In this document: piece by piece, positions 48,996 through 58,359 of the stretch
Position numbering within the stretch: position 1 is the first letter of the stretch
Layout of the letters: every line of letters starts with the position of its first letter
DNA from: JACCZX01 sp963807155
GTDB taxonomy: Bacteria > Pseudomonadota > Gammaproteobacteria > Burkholderiales > Burkholderiaceae_F
DNA: 64,000 nt
Assembly (NCBI GenBank): GCA_963807155.1
Contig: CAWEAZ010000032.1
Coordinates: 1 to 64,000, forward strand
Direction: 5' to 3'
Made by a program: the position numbers and the translations under genes
Notes under the pieces: generated by a model
What the model was told of the DNA's origin: nothing
Databases searched by the model: none
Seen by the model: the letters and a program-made list of their open reading frames with translations, nothing else

Positions 48996-49997
48996 ATGAA
49001 GCTGGCAACACTGACGGACGGCTCGCGGGACGGACAACTGGTCGTAGTCTCGCGCGACTTATCGCTGGCAGTCCACGCCACAGCGGTGACCTCGCGGCTG
49101 CAAACCCTGCTCGACGACTGGAATTTTTTCGCGCCGCAACTCGAGGATTTGTATCAAACCCTGAACGAAGGCCGTGCACGCCACGCGTTCGCATTCGACT
49201 CGAAGCGGGCGATGGCACCGTTGCCGCGGGCGTACCAATGGGCCGACGGCTCTTCGTATGTCAACCATATCGAGCTGGTGCGCAAGGCGCGCGGCGCTGA
49301 GATGCCGCCGTCGTTTTGGACCGATCCGTTGATGTATCAGGGCGGCAGCGACGATCTGCTCGGACCGCACGACGACATCGTGTGTCCGAGCGAAGAGCAC
49401 GGCATCGACTTCGAAGCCGAGGTTGCGGTGATCACCGGCGACGTACCGATGGGATCGAAGCCGAAAGCCATTGGGCCGCACATTCGTTTGCTGATGCTGG
49501 TCAACGATGTCAGCTTGCGCAATTTGATCCCCGCCGAGCTTGCCAAGGGCTTCGGATTTTTTCAGAGCAAGCCCGCCACAGCGTTCTCACCCGTTGCGAT
49601 TACGCCTGATGAGCTCGGCGATGCGTGGCGCGACGACAAAGTTCATCGGCCGCTGACGGTGCACTGGAACGGCGAAAAAGTCGGCGAGCCAAACGCGGGA
49701 GAAGACATGACGTTCAATTTTTCGCAGCTGATCGCACACGTCGCCAAAACGCGCAACGTGCGCGCCGGATCGATCATCGGCTCGGGCACCGTATCAAATG
49801 TCGACCGCAGTCGCGGCTACTGCTGCATCGCTGAAAAGCGAAGCCTTGAAATGATCGAGCACGGCGCCGCGAAAACTCCGTTCATGAAGTACGGCGATCA
49901 GGTGCGCATCGAAATGTTCGATGAAGCCGGACGATCGATCTTTGGAGCCATCGAGCAGAAAGTAGTGCCACTGCAGCGCAGATCGGAGGCCGCATGA
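48996..49997 (+). CDS. Fumarylacetoacetate hydrolase family protein
   Basis: A 333-aa FAH-like enzyme with a two-domain layout (N-terminal part MKLATLTDGSRDGQL and YVNHIELVRKARGAEMP). The metal-binding FEAEVAVITGDV lies near residue 140, VNDVSLRNLIPAEL follows, and GSIIGSGTVSN near the end is the usual G-T-V loop. This subgroup resembles fumarylacetoacetase-like proteins of aromatic catabolism (2-keto acid cleavage). The ATG at 48996 is favoured by homology; the frame is open upstream. Its stop overlaps the phaM start in ATGA. Confidence 0.88.
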   Translation: MKLATLTDGSRDGQLVVVSRDLSLAVHATAVTSRLQTLLDDWNFFAPQLEDLYQTLNEGRARHAFAFDSKRAMAPLPRAYQWADGSSYVNHIELVRKARGAEMPPSFWTDPLMYQGGSDDLLGPHDDIVCPSEEHGIDFEAEVAVITGDVPMGSKPKAIGPHIRLLMLVNDVSLRNLIPAELAKGFGFFQSKPATAFSPVAITPDELGDAWRDDKVHRPLTVHWNGEKVGEPNAGEDMTFNFSQLIAHVAKTRNVRAGSIIGSGTVSNVDRSRGYCCIAEKRSLEMIEHGAAKTPFMKYGDQVRIEMFDEAGRSIFGAIEQKVVPLQRRSEAA

Positions 49998-50668
49998 CAA
50001 CCAAGCGTTCCGGTAGTTTGCCTTTCGCCAACCCGGTGGGCGACAGTCTTGAGTTAATGAAAAAGATGTGGGGCTTCGCCGGGCTTCCCGGAATTCCTGG
50101 GTTACCGAGCGCAGGAAACCTCGCGTCGATGGCTTCACGCATTCCGCAGCAGCTGCCGAACATGTTTGCACCCACGCTGGATGTCAACGAGCTTGAAAAA
50201 CGTATTGCCGATCTGCGCGCCGTCGAGCAATGGCTTGAGCTCAACGCCAGCATCTTGCGCACAACGATTCAAAGCCTCGAGGTGCAACGCGCGACGATTG
50301 CAACGCTAAAGGGAATCAGCGGCGCGATGCTGGCTCCGATGCTCGGCAGATCTGAGACATCAGCGAGTCTGCCGCGGAATCCACCGCCCGAAGTCGCTCT
50401 TGGGCTTGCTGCGATGAAGGCCGAAGAGGCGAGCTCGGCTCTTGCGGTTCCGGCACCTGCCGCGCCGAAGAAGTCGAGCCCGCGTGCAAGCAAGCGATCG
50501 ACCGCTCAATCGGCGGCCGTTGCCGCGCCGCTGAATCCAGCTGCTTGGTGGACCACCTTGCAGGATCAATTCACGAAAATCGCGAGCGCCGCGGCGAGTA
50601 CACCGAACACAACGCCTGCAAAAGTTGCCAAGAAAAAAGCTGCGAAGAGGCGCAGAAAGCGCAGCTAA
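49994..50668 (+). CDS. phaM: PhaM-family polyhydroxyalkanoate granule protein
   Basis: A 224-aa protein with the PhaM layout. The N-terminal part contains LELMKKMWGFAGLPG, then a conserved helix TLDVNELEKRIADLRAVEQW and SILRTTIQSLEVQRATIATL. The tail is Ala/Pro/Lys-rich and ends in a basic cluster (KKKAAKRRRKRS). In Ralstonia, PhaM activates PHB synthase and tethers granules to the nucleoid through such a basic tail. Coupling to an FAH gene by a 4-base overlap is unusual for PHA genes. No phaC is in the window. Confidence 0.85.
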   Translation: MTTKRSGSLPFANPVGDSLELMKKMWGFAGLPGIPGLPSAGNLASMASRIPQQLPNMFAPTLDVNELEKRIADLRAVEQWLELNASILRTTIQSLEVQRATIATLKGISGAMLAPMLGRSETSASLPRNPPPEVALGLAAMKAEEASSALAVPAPAAPKKSSPRASKRSTAQSAAVAAPLNPAAWWTTLQDQFTKIASAAASTPNTTPAKVAKKKAAKRRRKRS

Positions 50669-51915
50669 ACAATCGGGTCTTCGATGATCGGTACGGCAGG
50701 CGCGGCATCGAGCGTTTCGATACTGCCGACCCACCAGATGGCCACCAGGGTGGCTGCCGCTGCGATCCATCCGACCCAGTTGTAGTGCAGCAGCGCACCC
50801 GACGGCAGGCGCTGGACCAGCGTCCCGCTCAAAGTTGCCGCCAATCCTGACCCGATCTGCATCACCGAACCATTCAATGTCATGAACGCCGCGCGTCCGC
50901 CGGGACGTGCGGCGCTCGTGACGACCGCCATGCCGGGCACCATCCGCCCGGAAACCAGGACGAAGAACAAGACGGCAATGGCCAGTGTTCCAAACAACCA
51001 CAACGCCGGCGCGTGCGTGACCATTAACAGCGGTGCTATCGACATTGCCGCAATCCAGCGATAGACCTTGCGCTTTCCCGAGCGGTCGGCCCAGCGCCCG
51101 AACCAGCGTGCGGTAAAGAAAGTAGCGACACCTCCTGCCAGGTACACCAGAGGCAATTGCGTTTCGGGCAAACCCATGTTCGACGTCATGTACAGACTGA
51201 TGTATGGAATCACCATGAAGCCCGAGATCATCATCAGCAGCGTGAATACAAACGCGCGCAGGTGATTCGGAAAGGTAAGCGTGCGCAAGAACTCGCTCCA
51301 CAGCGCGCGCTCGTGCTGCTTCTCAGTCGCTGGATCGATCACATGCGCCACGTTCGGCAGCGTGCGCCGCGCGACCAACGCGTTGATCGCGCCGGAAATT
51401 GCAACGACGACAAACGCAGCGCGCCAGTTGAATGCGTTCGACAGCAGCAACGCGAGCGGCACGCCGGCCACGGTCGCGATCGCAAAAGAAGTCATCACCA
51501 GCCCCGTGGCGTGTCCGCGCCGCGCTTCGGGAATCGTGTCGCCAATGACGGTGAAGATCACACCGTAGAGCACGCCACCAAACATGCCGGCCAGTGCGCG
51601 TGCGATAAGCAGCATCGGGAAGCTCTGCGCACTCGCGGTGACAGCCGCCGCCGCCACAAAGCCCACGTACACCGCGAGCAGCAATCGCTTGCGCTCGAAC
51701 CTCTCAATGACCACCGCAGCGACAATGCCCGCAATCGCCGCGGCAAATGTGTAGGCGGAAATGAGCCAGCCGAACTGTTGCGTGCTCAGCTCGAACACGC
51801 GCGTGAACTGTGGCGCGAGAGGCATGATCACCATGAAGTCGAGCACGGTGGTGAACTGGATTGCCGCGAGAGTCAGCAGCATGCGGCGCTCGCGCGCCGG
51901 GTCGAGGGTCTGCAC
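50665..51915 (-). CDS. Major facilitator superfamily transporter
   Basis: A 416-aa polytopic membrane protein with about 12 hydrophobic segments. The loop 2-3 motif region is readable (VIERFERKRLLLAVY), with GLVMTSFAIATVAGVPLALL in the first half. It resembles drug/sugar efflux members of the DHA1 type (PLAPQFTRVFELSTQQFGWL at the N-terminus). The start is GTG. Its stop overlaps the convergent phaM stop. Substrate unknown. Confidence 0.9.
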   Translation of the reverse strand: MQTLDPARERRMLLTLAAIQFTTVLDFMVIMPLAPQFTRVFELSTQQFGWLISAYTFAAAIAGIVAAVVIERFERKRLLLAVYVGFVAAAAVTASAQSFPMLLIARALAGMFGGVLYGVIFTVIGDTIPEARRGHATGLVMTSFAIATVAGVPLALLLSNAFNWRAAFVVVAISGAINALVARRTLPNVAHVIDPATEKQHERALWSEFLRTLTFPNHLRAFVFTLLMMISGFMVIPYISLYMTSNMGLPETQLPLVYLAGGVATFFTARWFGRWADRSGKRKVYRWIAAMSIAPLLMVTHAPALWLFGTLAIAVLFFVLVSGRMVPGMAVVTSAARPGGRAAFMTLNGSVMQIGSGLAATLSGTLVQRLPSGALLHYNWVGWIAAAATLVAIWWVGSIETLDAAPAVPIIEDPIV

Positions 51916-51926
51916 GTGACGTTGCG

Positions 51927-52711
51927 CTACACGGTGTAGTTGAGCGCGAGCCTTCCACCGTCGGGGTACACCGTGGTTCCGGTCATGTAGGACGCATCGT
52001 CGCTGGCAAGAAAGAGCGCGACCTTCGCGATTTCATCGGGTTCACCCAAGTCGTTGCAGCGGTGTGCGCGACATGATGCGTGCGCGCGCGGGGCCTTCGG
52101 TTAACACCGCTTTCTTCAGCATGTCGGTGGCGATCGATCCGGGGCCTATTCCCATCACGCGAATTCCGTGCGGCGCAAGCGCCAAGCGCCATCACTTTCG
52201 TTAGCTGATTGAGGCCGCCCTTGCTGACCGTGTAAGCCACCTGATTCGGAATCGCGACGACCGAGTTGATGCTCGACATGTTGATGATGACGCCCCGTTG
52301 ACCGTCGGCTCGCGCAGGTTGCGCCGCCATGCGGCGCGCGCCCGCCTGTCCGCACAGAAACGCCCCTTTCAGGTTGATGCGCAGCACGCGATCGAAGTCT
52401 TCTTCGGCCAAATCAAGAAACTCGGCTCCATGCACGATGCCGGCATTGTTGACAACGATGTCGATCCGACCGTATTGCGTGACCGCTTTGTCGATCAACG
52501 CCGTGCAATCGCTCGCCACGGCAACATCGGCGCGCTGAAAAGTCGCAGCGCCGCCGGCGCGGACGATTTCGTCGACCAGCGTTAACCCACTGGCTTCATT
52601 GACATCGCCGATGATGACCTTCGCGCCTTGCGCGGCAAACAAACGCGCGCAGGCGGCGCCGATCCCCTGCGCTGCGCCGGTGATGACCGCTACTCGTTCA
52701 GCAAGCTTCAT
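51927..52711 (-). CDS. SDR-family dehydrogenase (frameshifted)
   Basis: Short-chain dehydrogenase of about 260 aa after repairing frame changes near 52185 and 52047. Motifs: ITGAAQGIGAACARLF, NNAGIVHGAEFLDL, catalytic Ser (NMSSINSV) and YTVSKGGLNQLTKVMAL. After the first shift it reads APHGIRVMGIGPGSIATDM and after the second EPDEIAKVALFLASDDASYM, ending GGRLALNYTV. The second error looks like one extra G in a short G-run. Divergent from the RraA-like gene. Confidence 0.88.
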
Positions 52712-52803
52712 GGACTCTCAGATGTGCAGTATGGCAAGCTTCTCTCAATCGCATTCTTGCATTGATAACGTGCGTTGCATGATTCGTCCAACAGGAGACA
52801 TCC

Positions 52804-53526
52804 ATGGATACCGAGGCCCTGCCGCTTGACGACACCGTTGCTCGCGCGCTGTCCGGCGTGACAACCGCGACGCTGACCACTGTGCTGCTAAAAAAAGGGC
52901 TGCGCAACGTCTGGATGCGCGGATCACGATCGCTGCGTTCCGGGCAAGGACGCATTGTGGGGCGCGCGTTCACGCTGCGTTTCGTTCCCGTGCGCGAGGA
53001 CCTCGCCACGCCTGAATCGTGGAACTCACCGATTTCGACGCGGGCCGCGATAGAGAAAATGCCTGCAGGCTGTCTGGTCGTGGTCGATGCCATGGGTGTC
53101 ACTGACGCCGGAATTTTTGGCGACATCCTGTGCGCACGCATGAAGAAGCGCGGTGTCGCCGGTTTGATCACCGACGGTACGGTGCGCGACATGGCGGGCG
53201 TCCTGAGCACCAACCTGCCGGTGTGGTGCAGCGGCGTAGCAGCGCCACCCTCGGTGGCGGGACTCACATTCGTCGGTTGGCAGCAGCCGATTGGCTGCGG
53301 CGGCGTGGCTGTCTTCCCAAACGACGTGGTAGTGGCGGACGATGACGGGGCGGTGGTGATACCCGCGGCACTGTTAGATCAGGTGATTGCCGCGTCGGTT
53401 GAACAGGAGCGCCTGGAGGGCTGGATCATGGGCCAGGTCGAATCGGGGCAAGCTCTGCCAGGGCTGTATCCGCCGAACGAGGTAAACAAAGCTGCGTACC
53501 AAGTGTGGGCAAGCAAACAGAGCTGA
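52804..53526 (+). CDS. RraA-like family protein (putative oxo-acid aldolase/decarboxylase)
   Basis: A 240-aa RraA-fold protein. The conserved active-site region GDILCARMKKRGVAGLITDG followed by TVRDM supplies the Asp/Arg used by HMG/CHA aldolases and oxaloacetate decarboxylases. True RNase E inhibitors are shorter (about 160 aa) and lack this N-terminal extension (LPLDDTVARALSGVTTATLT). Context with sugar-acid enzymes suggests cleavage or decarboxylation of a keto acid. Divergent from an SDR gene; an AGGAG site precedes the ATG. Confidence 0.82.
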   Translation: MDTEALPLDDTVARALSGVTTATLTTVLLKKGLRNVWMRGSRSLRSGQGRIVGRAFTLRFVPVREDLATPESWNSPISTRAAIEKMPAGCLVVVDAMGVTDAGIFGDILCARMKKRGVAGLITDGTVRDMAGVLSTNLPVWCSGVAAPPSVAGLTFVGWQQPIGCGGVAVFPNDVVVADDDGAVVIPAALLDQVIAASVEQERLEGWIMGQVESGQALPGLYPPNEVNKAAYQVWASKQS

Positions 53527-53540
53527 CGGCGCTAAACAAA

Positions 53541-54377
53541 CTAGCGAAAACCGTAGAGCTCGGCAGGGTTGTCGACCAGGATTTTTCTGCGCGTCGCCTC
53601 ATCCGGTGCCCAATCCAGTAACAGGTCGATCAGATCGGCGTCGTCGGGAATGGCGTCCCGCGGAGCTGACGGGTGCGGCCAGTTGCTTGCCCACAGCATG
53701 CGCTCCGGCGCGTGCTTCACCAGCGCCTTCGCGAGACTACTCACGTCTTCGTACTTCGGTGCACCGGTTTTCGAAGTCTCATACGGCGCCGACAGCTTGA
53801 CCCAGCAGCGTCCTGTGTCGAGCAAACGCAATAGCGATTTGAACGCTTCATGTTCGGGAGTGACGGGTTCGAGATACTTCCCGTTGTGATCGATGACGAA
53901 CTTGCCCGGGAGCTTTTTGATCGCGTCTTCCCATTGAGGCAATTCGCGTCCGTCAAGCTGGATGTTGGCGTGCCAACCGGCAGGATGCACACGCACCATC
54001 ACATCGTGCATCCGATCGAAGCCGACCGCCCCATTTGGCAGTTGGAAGATGCGTTGCGCGATGATTCCGCCCTCTGTCAGCCAGGCGATGTCCGCATCTG
54101 ACACTCCCGGCTTGACGACCCCTACACCCTTGGCGGCAGACCCAAGCTCGCGGATCGCCGCAAGCGTCACGCGATTGTCGTCCTGATAGGCGTTGGGCTG
54201 CACCACGATCACGCGCGTTAGGCCGAGGCGCCGCTGCACCTCTCGATACTGTTCTACGCGATAGTCGCCAGGCAGCGGCGGACCTCCGGGCGCAGATGGC
54301 ACCTCGGCGTGGTAAATGTGCATGTGGGTGTCGGTCGCACCGACCGGCACTGCCAGCTTCGGTTTGCGATCGCTCAT
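53541..54377 (-). CDS. Amidohydrolase, D-galactarolactone isomerase-like
   Basis: A 278-aa metal-dependent hydrolase of the COG3618 type. Motifs: GATDTHMHIYH near residue 13, VIVVQPNAYQDDN, FVIDHNGKYLEP, WVKLSAPYETSKTG and WASNWPHPSAPRD. The family includes 2-pyrone-4,6-dicarboxylate lactonase and the galactarolactone isomerase of Agrobacterium. It directly follows uronate dehydrogenase (ATGA overlap), whose product is galactarolactone, so the isomerase role is favoured. The assignment rests on context more than on a unique residue. Confidence 0.8.
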   Translation of the reverse strand: MSDRKPKLAVPVGATDTHMHIYHAEVPSAPGGPPLPGDYRVEQYREVQRRLGLTRVIVVQPNAYQDDNRVTLAAIRELGSAAKGVGVVKPGVSDADIAWLTEGGIIAQRIFQLPNGAVGFDRMHDVMVRVHPAGWHANIQLDGRELPQWEDAIKKLPGKFVIDHNGKYLEPVTPEHEAFKSLLRLLDTGRCWVKLSAPYETSKTGAPKYEDVSSLAKALVKHAPERMLWASNWPHPSAPRDAIPDDADLIDLLLDWAPDEATRRKILVDNPAELYGFR

Positions 54378-55195
54378 TTTTTTCTCTTCTTCTTCGGCAG
54401 CGGTGCGGGGTTTAGAACCTCCTCAGCCACCGTGAAGATCCCACCCTGGTACAGCTCGGCGGTGCGGTCACCACCCGGCTGCTCGCGCGCCATGACTTCC
54501 TTCGCGTAGCTCTCAGCGTCGTCCTGCGGCTTGTAGCCGAGCCGATAGGCGTTCGAGTTGTCATACCAGCTGCGCTTGTTACCCGACACTCCGTAAACGA
54601 TCTCAAAACAAATATCCGGATGCTCGATGCCGATCGTGACGAGTTGCGCCAGATCGCGCGGAGAAAGCCAGATCGACAGCCGCCGCTTGTCGATCGGCAC
54701 TGGGTTGACGTTGCCCACCCGGATGCAGAACACCTGCATGCCGTACTTGTCGGCATACAAGCTGCCAAGCGCTTCGCCAAACACTTTGGAGACGCCGTAG
54801 CGACCGTCGGGTTTTGGATAGACGCGGTGGTCGATGGTTTGATCGCGCCGGTAAAAGCCCGTCGCGTGATTCGAGGTCGGGAACAGGATCCGCTTGACGC
54901 CGTTTCTGTGCGCTGCCTCGAACACGTTGTAGCAGCCAATGATGTTGGCGCTGAGGATCGCGTTCCAAGGACCCTCGACCGAGTAACCACCCAGATGCAC
55001 GATTGCGTCAACGCCCTTTGTGATGCGAAGAGCATCGGAGAATTTCGAGATATCCGCGCGGACGAACTTTTCTTCTTTATTAATTTTCTTCAACGGACGC
55101 AGGTCTGAGACCTTCAGAACATACTTGCCTGCGAGTTCGCGCCGCAGGTGTGTGCCGACGTCGCCCGCAGCGCCGGTAATAAGAATGGTCTTCAT
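54374..55195 (-). CDS. udh: Uronate dehydrogenase
   Basis: NAD-dependent extended SDR of 273 aa oxidising galacturonate and glucuronate to the corresponding aldarolactones. Motifs: TILITGAAGDVGTHLRRELA, Asp after beta-2 (KVSDLRPL), HLGGYSVEGPW, Ser in LFPTSNHATGFY and the catalytic YGVSKVFGE. The segment CIRVGNVNPVPIDKRRLSIW also fits the family. The start MKTILITG is chosen; the upstream extension is not homologous. The stop overlaps the isomerase-like gene by 4 bases. The C-terminus has an added basic tail (KKKRKK). Confidence 0.9.
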   Translation of the reverse strand: MKTILITGAAGDVGTHLRRELAGKYVLKVSDLRPLKKINKEEKFVRADISKFSDALRITKGVDAIVHLGGYSVEGPWNAILSANIIGCYNVFEAAHRNGVKRILFPTSNHATGFYRRDQTIDHRVYPKPDGRYGVSKVFGEALGSLYADKYGMQVFCIRVGNVNPVPIDKRRLSIWLSPRDLAQLVTIGIEHPDICFEIVYGVSGNKRSWYDNSNAYRLGYKPQDDAESYAKEVMAREQPGGDRTAELYQGGIFTVAEEVLNPAPLPKKKRKK

Positions 55196-55564
55196 GATCT
55201 GCCGACCTACACCCGTTTTGCCAATTGTTTCATTTACGAAACTGCGCTCCTGCGGCAAGCTTCACGGCCACGATTGACAGCCGGAGTTGCGCCGCGCCAG
55301 GATTCGCTGAGAACTCGCTGTAATCGAAATGCTGCTCGGCGCGGCTGATCGCTTCTGAGCGTGTCATGCGGAAGTCCTTGAGAATAGTAGCGTGAGTAGG
55401 CAAGCCGTCCTGCGAGCTCTGGCGAAGCAGCGTGTCATGCGGGCGCCGGTTCTCCGTATATAGCGTTTGTCCTCGCCACTTGCCCGGATGAAACGGATTG
55501 CGAAAAACAACGTTCGCGACCATCATGCCTTTCGAGATAGACCCCACGAGCGCCAGAGGAGGCA
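55196..55564. other. Divergent spacer upstream of udh and the peptide-binding protein
   Basis: A 369-bp region. Apart from a possible truncated gene (55230-55367) it contains no convincing coding signal. It must carry promoters for udh-isomerase (minus) and the dpp-type operon (plus); a GAGG-type site precedes the plus-strand ATG. Confidence 0.45.
55230..55367 (-). pseudogene. Possible truncated gene, N-terminus resembling an M20-type peptidase
   Basis: An ATG at 55367 with an AAGGA site 8 bases before it opens 45 codons (MTRSEAISRAEQHFDYSEFS). The first 15 residues look like the N-terminus of M20-family metallopeptidases; the rest does not, and the frame stops at 55230. It may be the stub of a deleted gene or a chance frame. 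Confidence 0.3.
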
Positions 55565-57371
55565 ATGATGAAAGAGCATGAACTGCGTGCCTTGATCGAG
55601 GAAGTGAGAAGCGGCGGTGTATCGCGCCGCTCGTTTGTCCAGCGCATGTGCGCGCTCGGGCTGACCGCGCCGATGGCGTCGATGCTGCTAATGCACGCCG
55701 GCGTAGCGCAGGCACAAGCAGCTCCACCGTACAAGCCGACCAAGCGCGGAGGCGGCGGAACACTCAGGGCGTTGTGGTGGCAAGGCACCACGTTGCTGCA
55801 ACCCCACTTTGCAACCGGCACCAAGGATCAGGAAGGGTCGCGAATCTTTTACGAACCGCTGGCCAGCTGGGACAAGGACGGCAACCTGGTGCCGATCCTC
55901 GCCGCCGAGATTCCAACTCCGCAAAATGGCGGCGTTGTCGAAGGTGGCAAGATCGTTCGCTGGCGGCTCAAGCAGGGCGTCAAGTGGCACGACGGCGCGC
56001 CGTTCACAGCCGACGACTGCGTCTTCACGTGGGAGTTCGCGCGCGAGCCCGCCACCGCCGCGGTCACGAGCGGCATCTATAAGGATGTCACCGTCGTCAA
56101 GGTTGATTCGCATACGATCCTGGTGACATTCCAGAAGGCCACGCCATTCTGGGCCACTGCGTTCGTCGCCGCTGAAGGCATGGTGATCCCGAAGCATCTG
56201 TTCGGGCCGTACATCGGCGCCAAGTCGCGCGAGGCGCCCACTAACCTGAAACCGGTCGGCACAGGCCCGTACAAGTTCGTCGACTTCAAGCCGGGTGACA
56301 TGGTGCGCGGCGCGATCAACACCGACTACCACATGCCGAACCGGCCTTACTTCGACGCGATCGAGATGAAAGGCGGCGGCGACGCGCCCTCCGCCGCGCG
56401 CGCGGTTCTGCAGACCGGCGAGTACGACTACGCCTGGAACCTGCAGGTCGAGGACGAGGTGCTGAAGCGCATGGAGGCGAACGGCAAGGGCCGGGCCAAC
56501 ATCGTGCCAAGCGGCAACGTCGAGTTCGTCCAGTTAAACGTCACCGATCCGTGGACCGAGGTCGACGGCGAGCGCGCGAGCATCAAGTCGAAGCACTTTG
56601 CCTTCAGCGATCCGGCCGTGCGCCAGGCGCTGGCGCTTCTGGCCGACCGGAAAGGCATGCAGGATTTCATTTATGGCCGCACCGGTTCGGCGACCAGCAA
56701 TTTCCTAAACGCTCCGACGAAGGTCCGTTCGCCGAACACGAAGTTCGAGTTCAACATCGACAAAGCCAACCAGATCCTGGATGCCGCCGGCTGGAAGCGC
56801 GGAGGCGACGGCGATCCGCGAGAAGGACGGCAAGAAGATGAAGTTTGTCTATCAGACGTCGATCAACGCGGCGCGTCAGAAAGAGCAGGCGGTCTTCAAG
56901 CAGGCGTGCCAGAAGGCCGGCATCGACCTCGAGCTGAAGTCGGTGACGGCGTCGGTGTTTTTCTCGTCGGACGTCGCCAATCCCGACACGTACGGCAAAT
57001 TCTGGTGCGACATCCAGATGTACACGACGACGATGACGCAGCCCGACGCCGAGCGCTTCATGGATCAGTATCTGACGCGCGAGATTTCGTCGAAGGCCAA
57101 TAAGTGGCAGGGGCGAAATATCTCTCGCTGGCGCAGCGAGGAGTACGACAAGGCGCATCTGGCGTCCGAGTCCGAGATGGACCCGGTCAAGCGCGCTGCG
57201 CTGTTCATCAGGATGAATGACCTGGTCATCAGCGGCGGCCACATCATTCCGCTGATCAGCCGGCACCGCGTCAGTGGGTCATCAGTCAAGCTGGTGACCG
57301 CTCTGACGGGCTGGGATCTGGACTTCTCCGGCTTGCAGAACTGGTACCGCGAAGGGGCAGCCGCGGCCTGA
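55565..57371 (+). CDS. Peptide ABC transporter substrate-binding protein, DppA type (frameshifted)
   Basis: Family 5 extracellular solute-binding protein, about 601 aa after one frame change near 56815. The N-terminus carries a twin-arginine signal (VSRRSFVQRMCALGLTAPMA, cleavage near AQAQAA). Motifs: ARIFYEPLA-like EGSRIFYEPLASWDKDGNLV, VKWHDGAPFTADDCVFTWEF, PVGTGPYKFVDFKPGD and FAFSDPAVRQALALLADRKG. It is the first gene of a five-gene transporter operon. Ligands of the family include di/oligopeptides, nickel and sugars. Confidence 0.92.
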
Positions 57372-57399
57372 GCCCGGAAAACAGCGGGCGCCACGCTCG

Positions 57400-58359
57400 A
57401 TGGGCCGTTACATCCTGCGGCGCCTGCTGATTGCGGTGCCCAGTCTGCTGGGCATCAGCGTGGTTTTGTTCACGGTGCTGGCGCTGGCGCCGGGCGATCC
57501 GTTCGAGGAGCTGGCGCTCAATCCGAACGTGCCGGTGGAAGTGCGCGAGCAACTGCGCAAGAGCTTTGGCCTCGACGATCCCGGCTGGCAGCGCTACTTC
57601 CGCTGGTTCGCTGCGATGTTGCGTGGTGACTGGGGCTACTCGTTCATCAGTCGCGTCGATGTCGATACGCTGATCTGGCAGCGTGTACCGGTCACACTGG
57701 CGATCATCGGCGCCTCGCAGGTGCTCGCGCTTGCCATTGCGCTGCCGGTCGGCATTTTGTCGGCTGTCAGGCCCTACTCGTGGTTCGACCGCATCGCCAG
57801 CACTCTGGCGTTTGTCGGTTTTTCGCTGCCGACCTTTTTCACCGGCATCCTGCTGATCCTGCTGTTCTCGATCACGCTCGACTGGCTGCCCTTCGTCTAT
57901 CGCGCCGACATCAGCGCTACCGGCTGGCAGTGGTGGTGGGAGCACATCCGGCAATCGCTGATGCCGGTCGCGGTGCTGGGGCTGTTTCAGGGCGCCAGCT
58001 GGACACGTTACGTGCGCTCTGCGGTGCTCGATGTGATTCGCCTCGACTACGTGACCACCGCACGCAGCAAGGGTCTGCGCGAGCGCGTCGTTGTGATGAA
58101 ACACGTCGTGCGCAACGCGCTGATCCCGGTCGTGACGCTGGTAGCGCTGACGATGCCGGCGGTCTTCGGTGGCGCCATCGTCACCGAGCAGATCTTCCGC
58201 ATTCCCGGCATCGGCTCGCTGCTGATCGACGCGATCCTGCGTAACGACACGCCCGTGATCATGGCGGTGACCTTCGTGTTCTCGTGTCTCGTGATCCTCT
58301 TCAACTTGATTGCCGACATTCTGTATGGCTGGCTCGATCCTCGCATCTCCTATCGCTAA
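57400..58359 (+). CDS. Peptide ABC transporter permease, DppB type
   Basis: A 319-aa inner-membrane permease. The N-terminal signature MGRYILRRLLIAVPSLLGIS, the periplasmic segment LALAPGDPFEELALNPN and the EAA loop TTARSKGLRERVVVMKHVVR are typical of DppB/OppB. It starts 28 bases after the binding protein gene and overlaps dppC by 35 bases. Confidence 0.95.
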   Translation: MGRYILRRLLIAVPSLLGISVVLFTVLALAPGDPFEELALNPNVPVEVREQLRKSFGLDDPGWQRYFRWFAAMLRGDWGYSFISRVDVDTLIWQRVPVTLAIIGASQVLALAIALPVGILSAVRPYSWFDRIASTLAFVGFSLPTFFTGILLILLFSITLDWLPFVYRADISATGWQWWWEHIRQSLMPVAVLGLFQGASWTRYVRSAVLDVIRLDYVTTARSKGLRERVVVMKHVVRNALIPVVTLVALTMPAVFGGAIVTEQIFRIPGIGSLLIDAILRNDTPVIMAVTFVFSCLVILFNLIADILYGWLDPRISYR

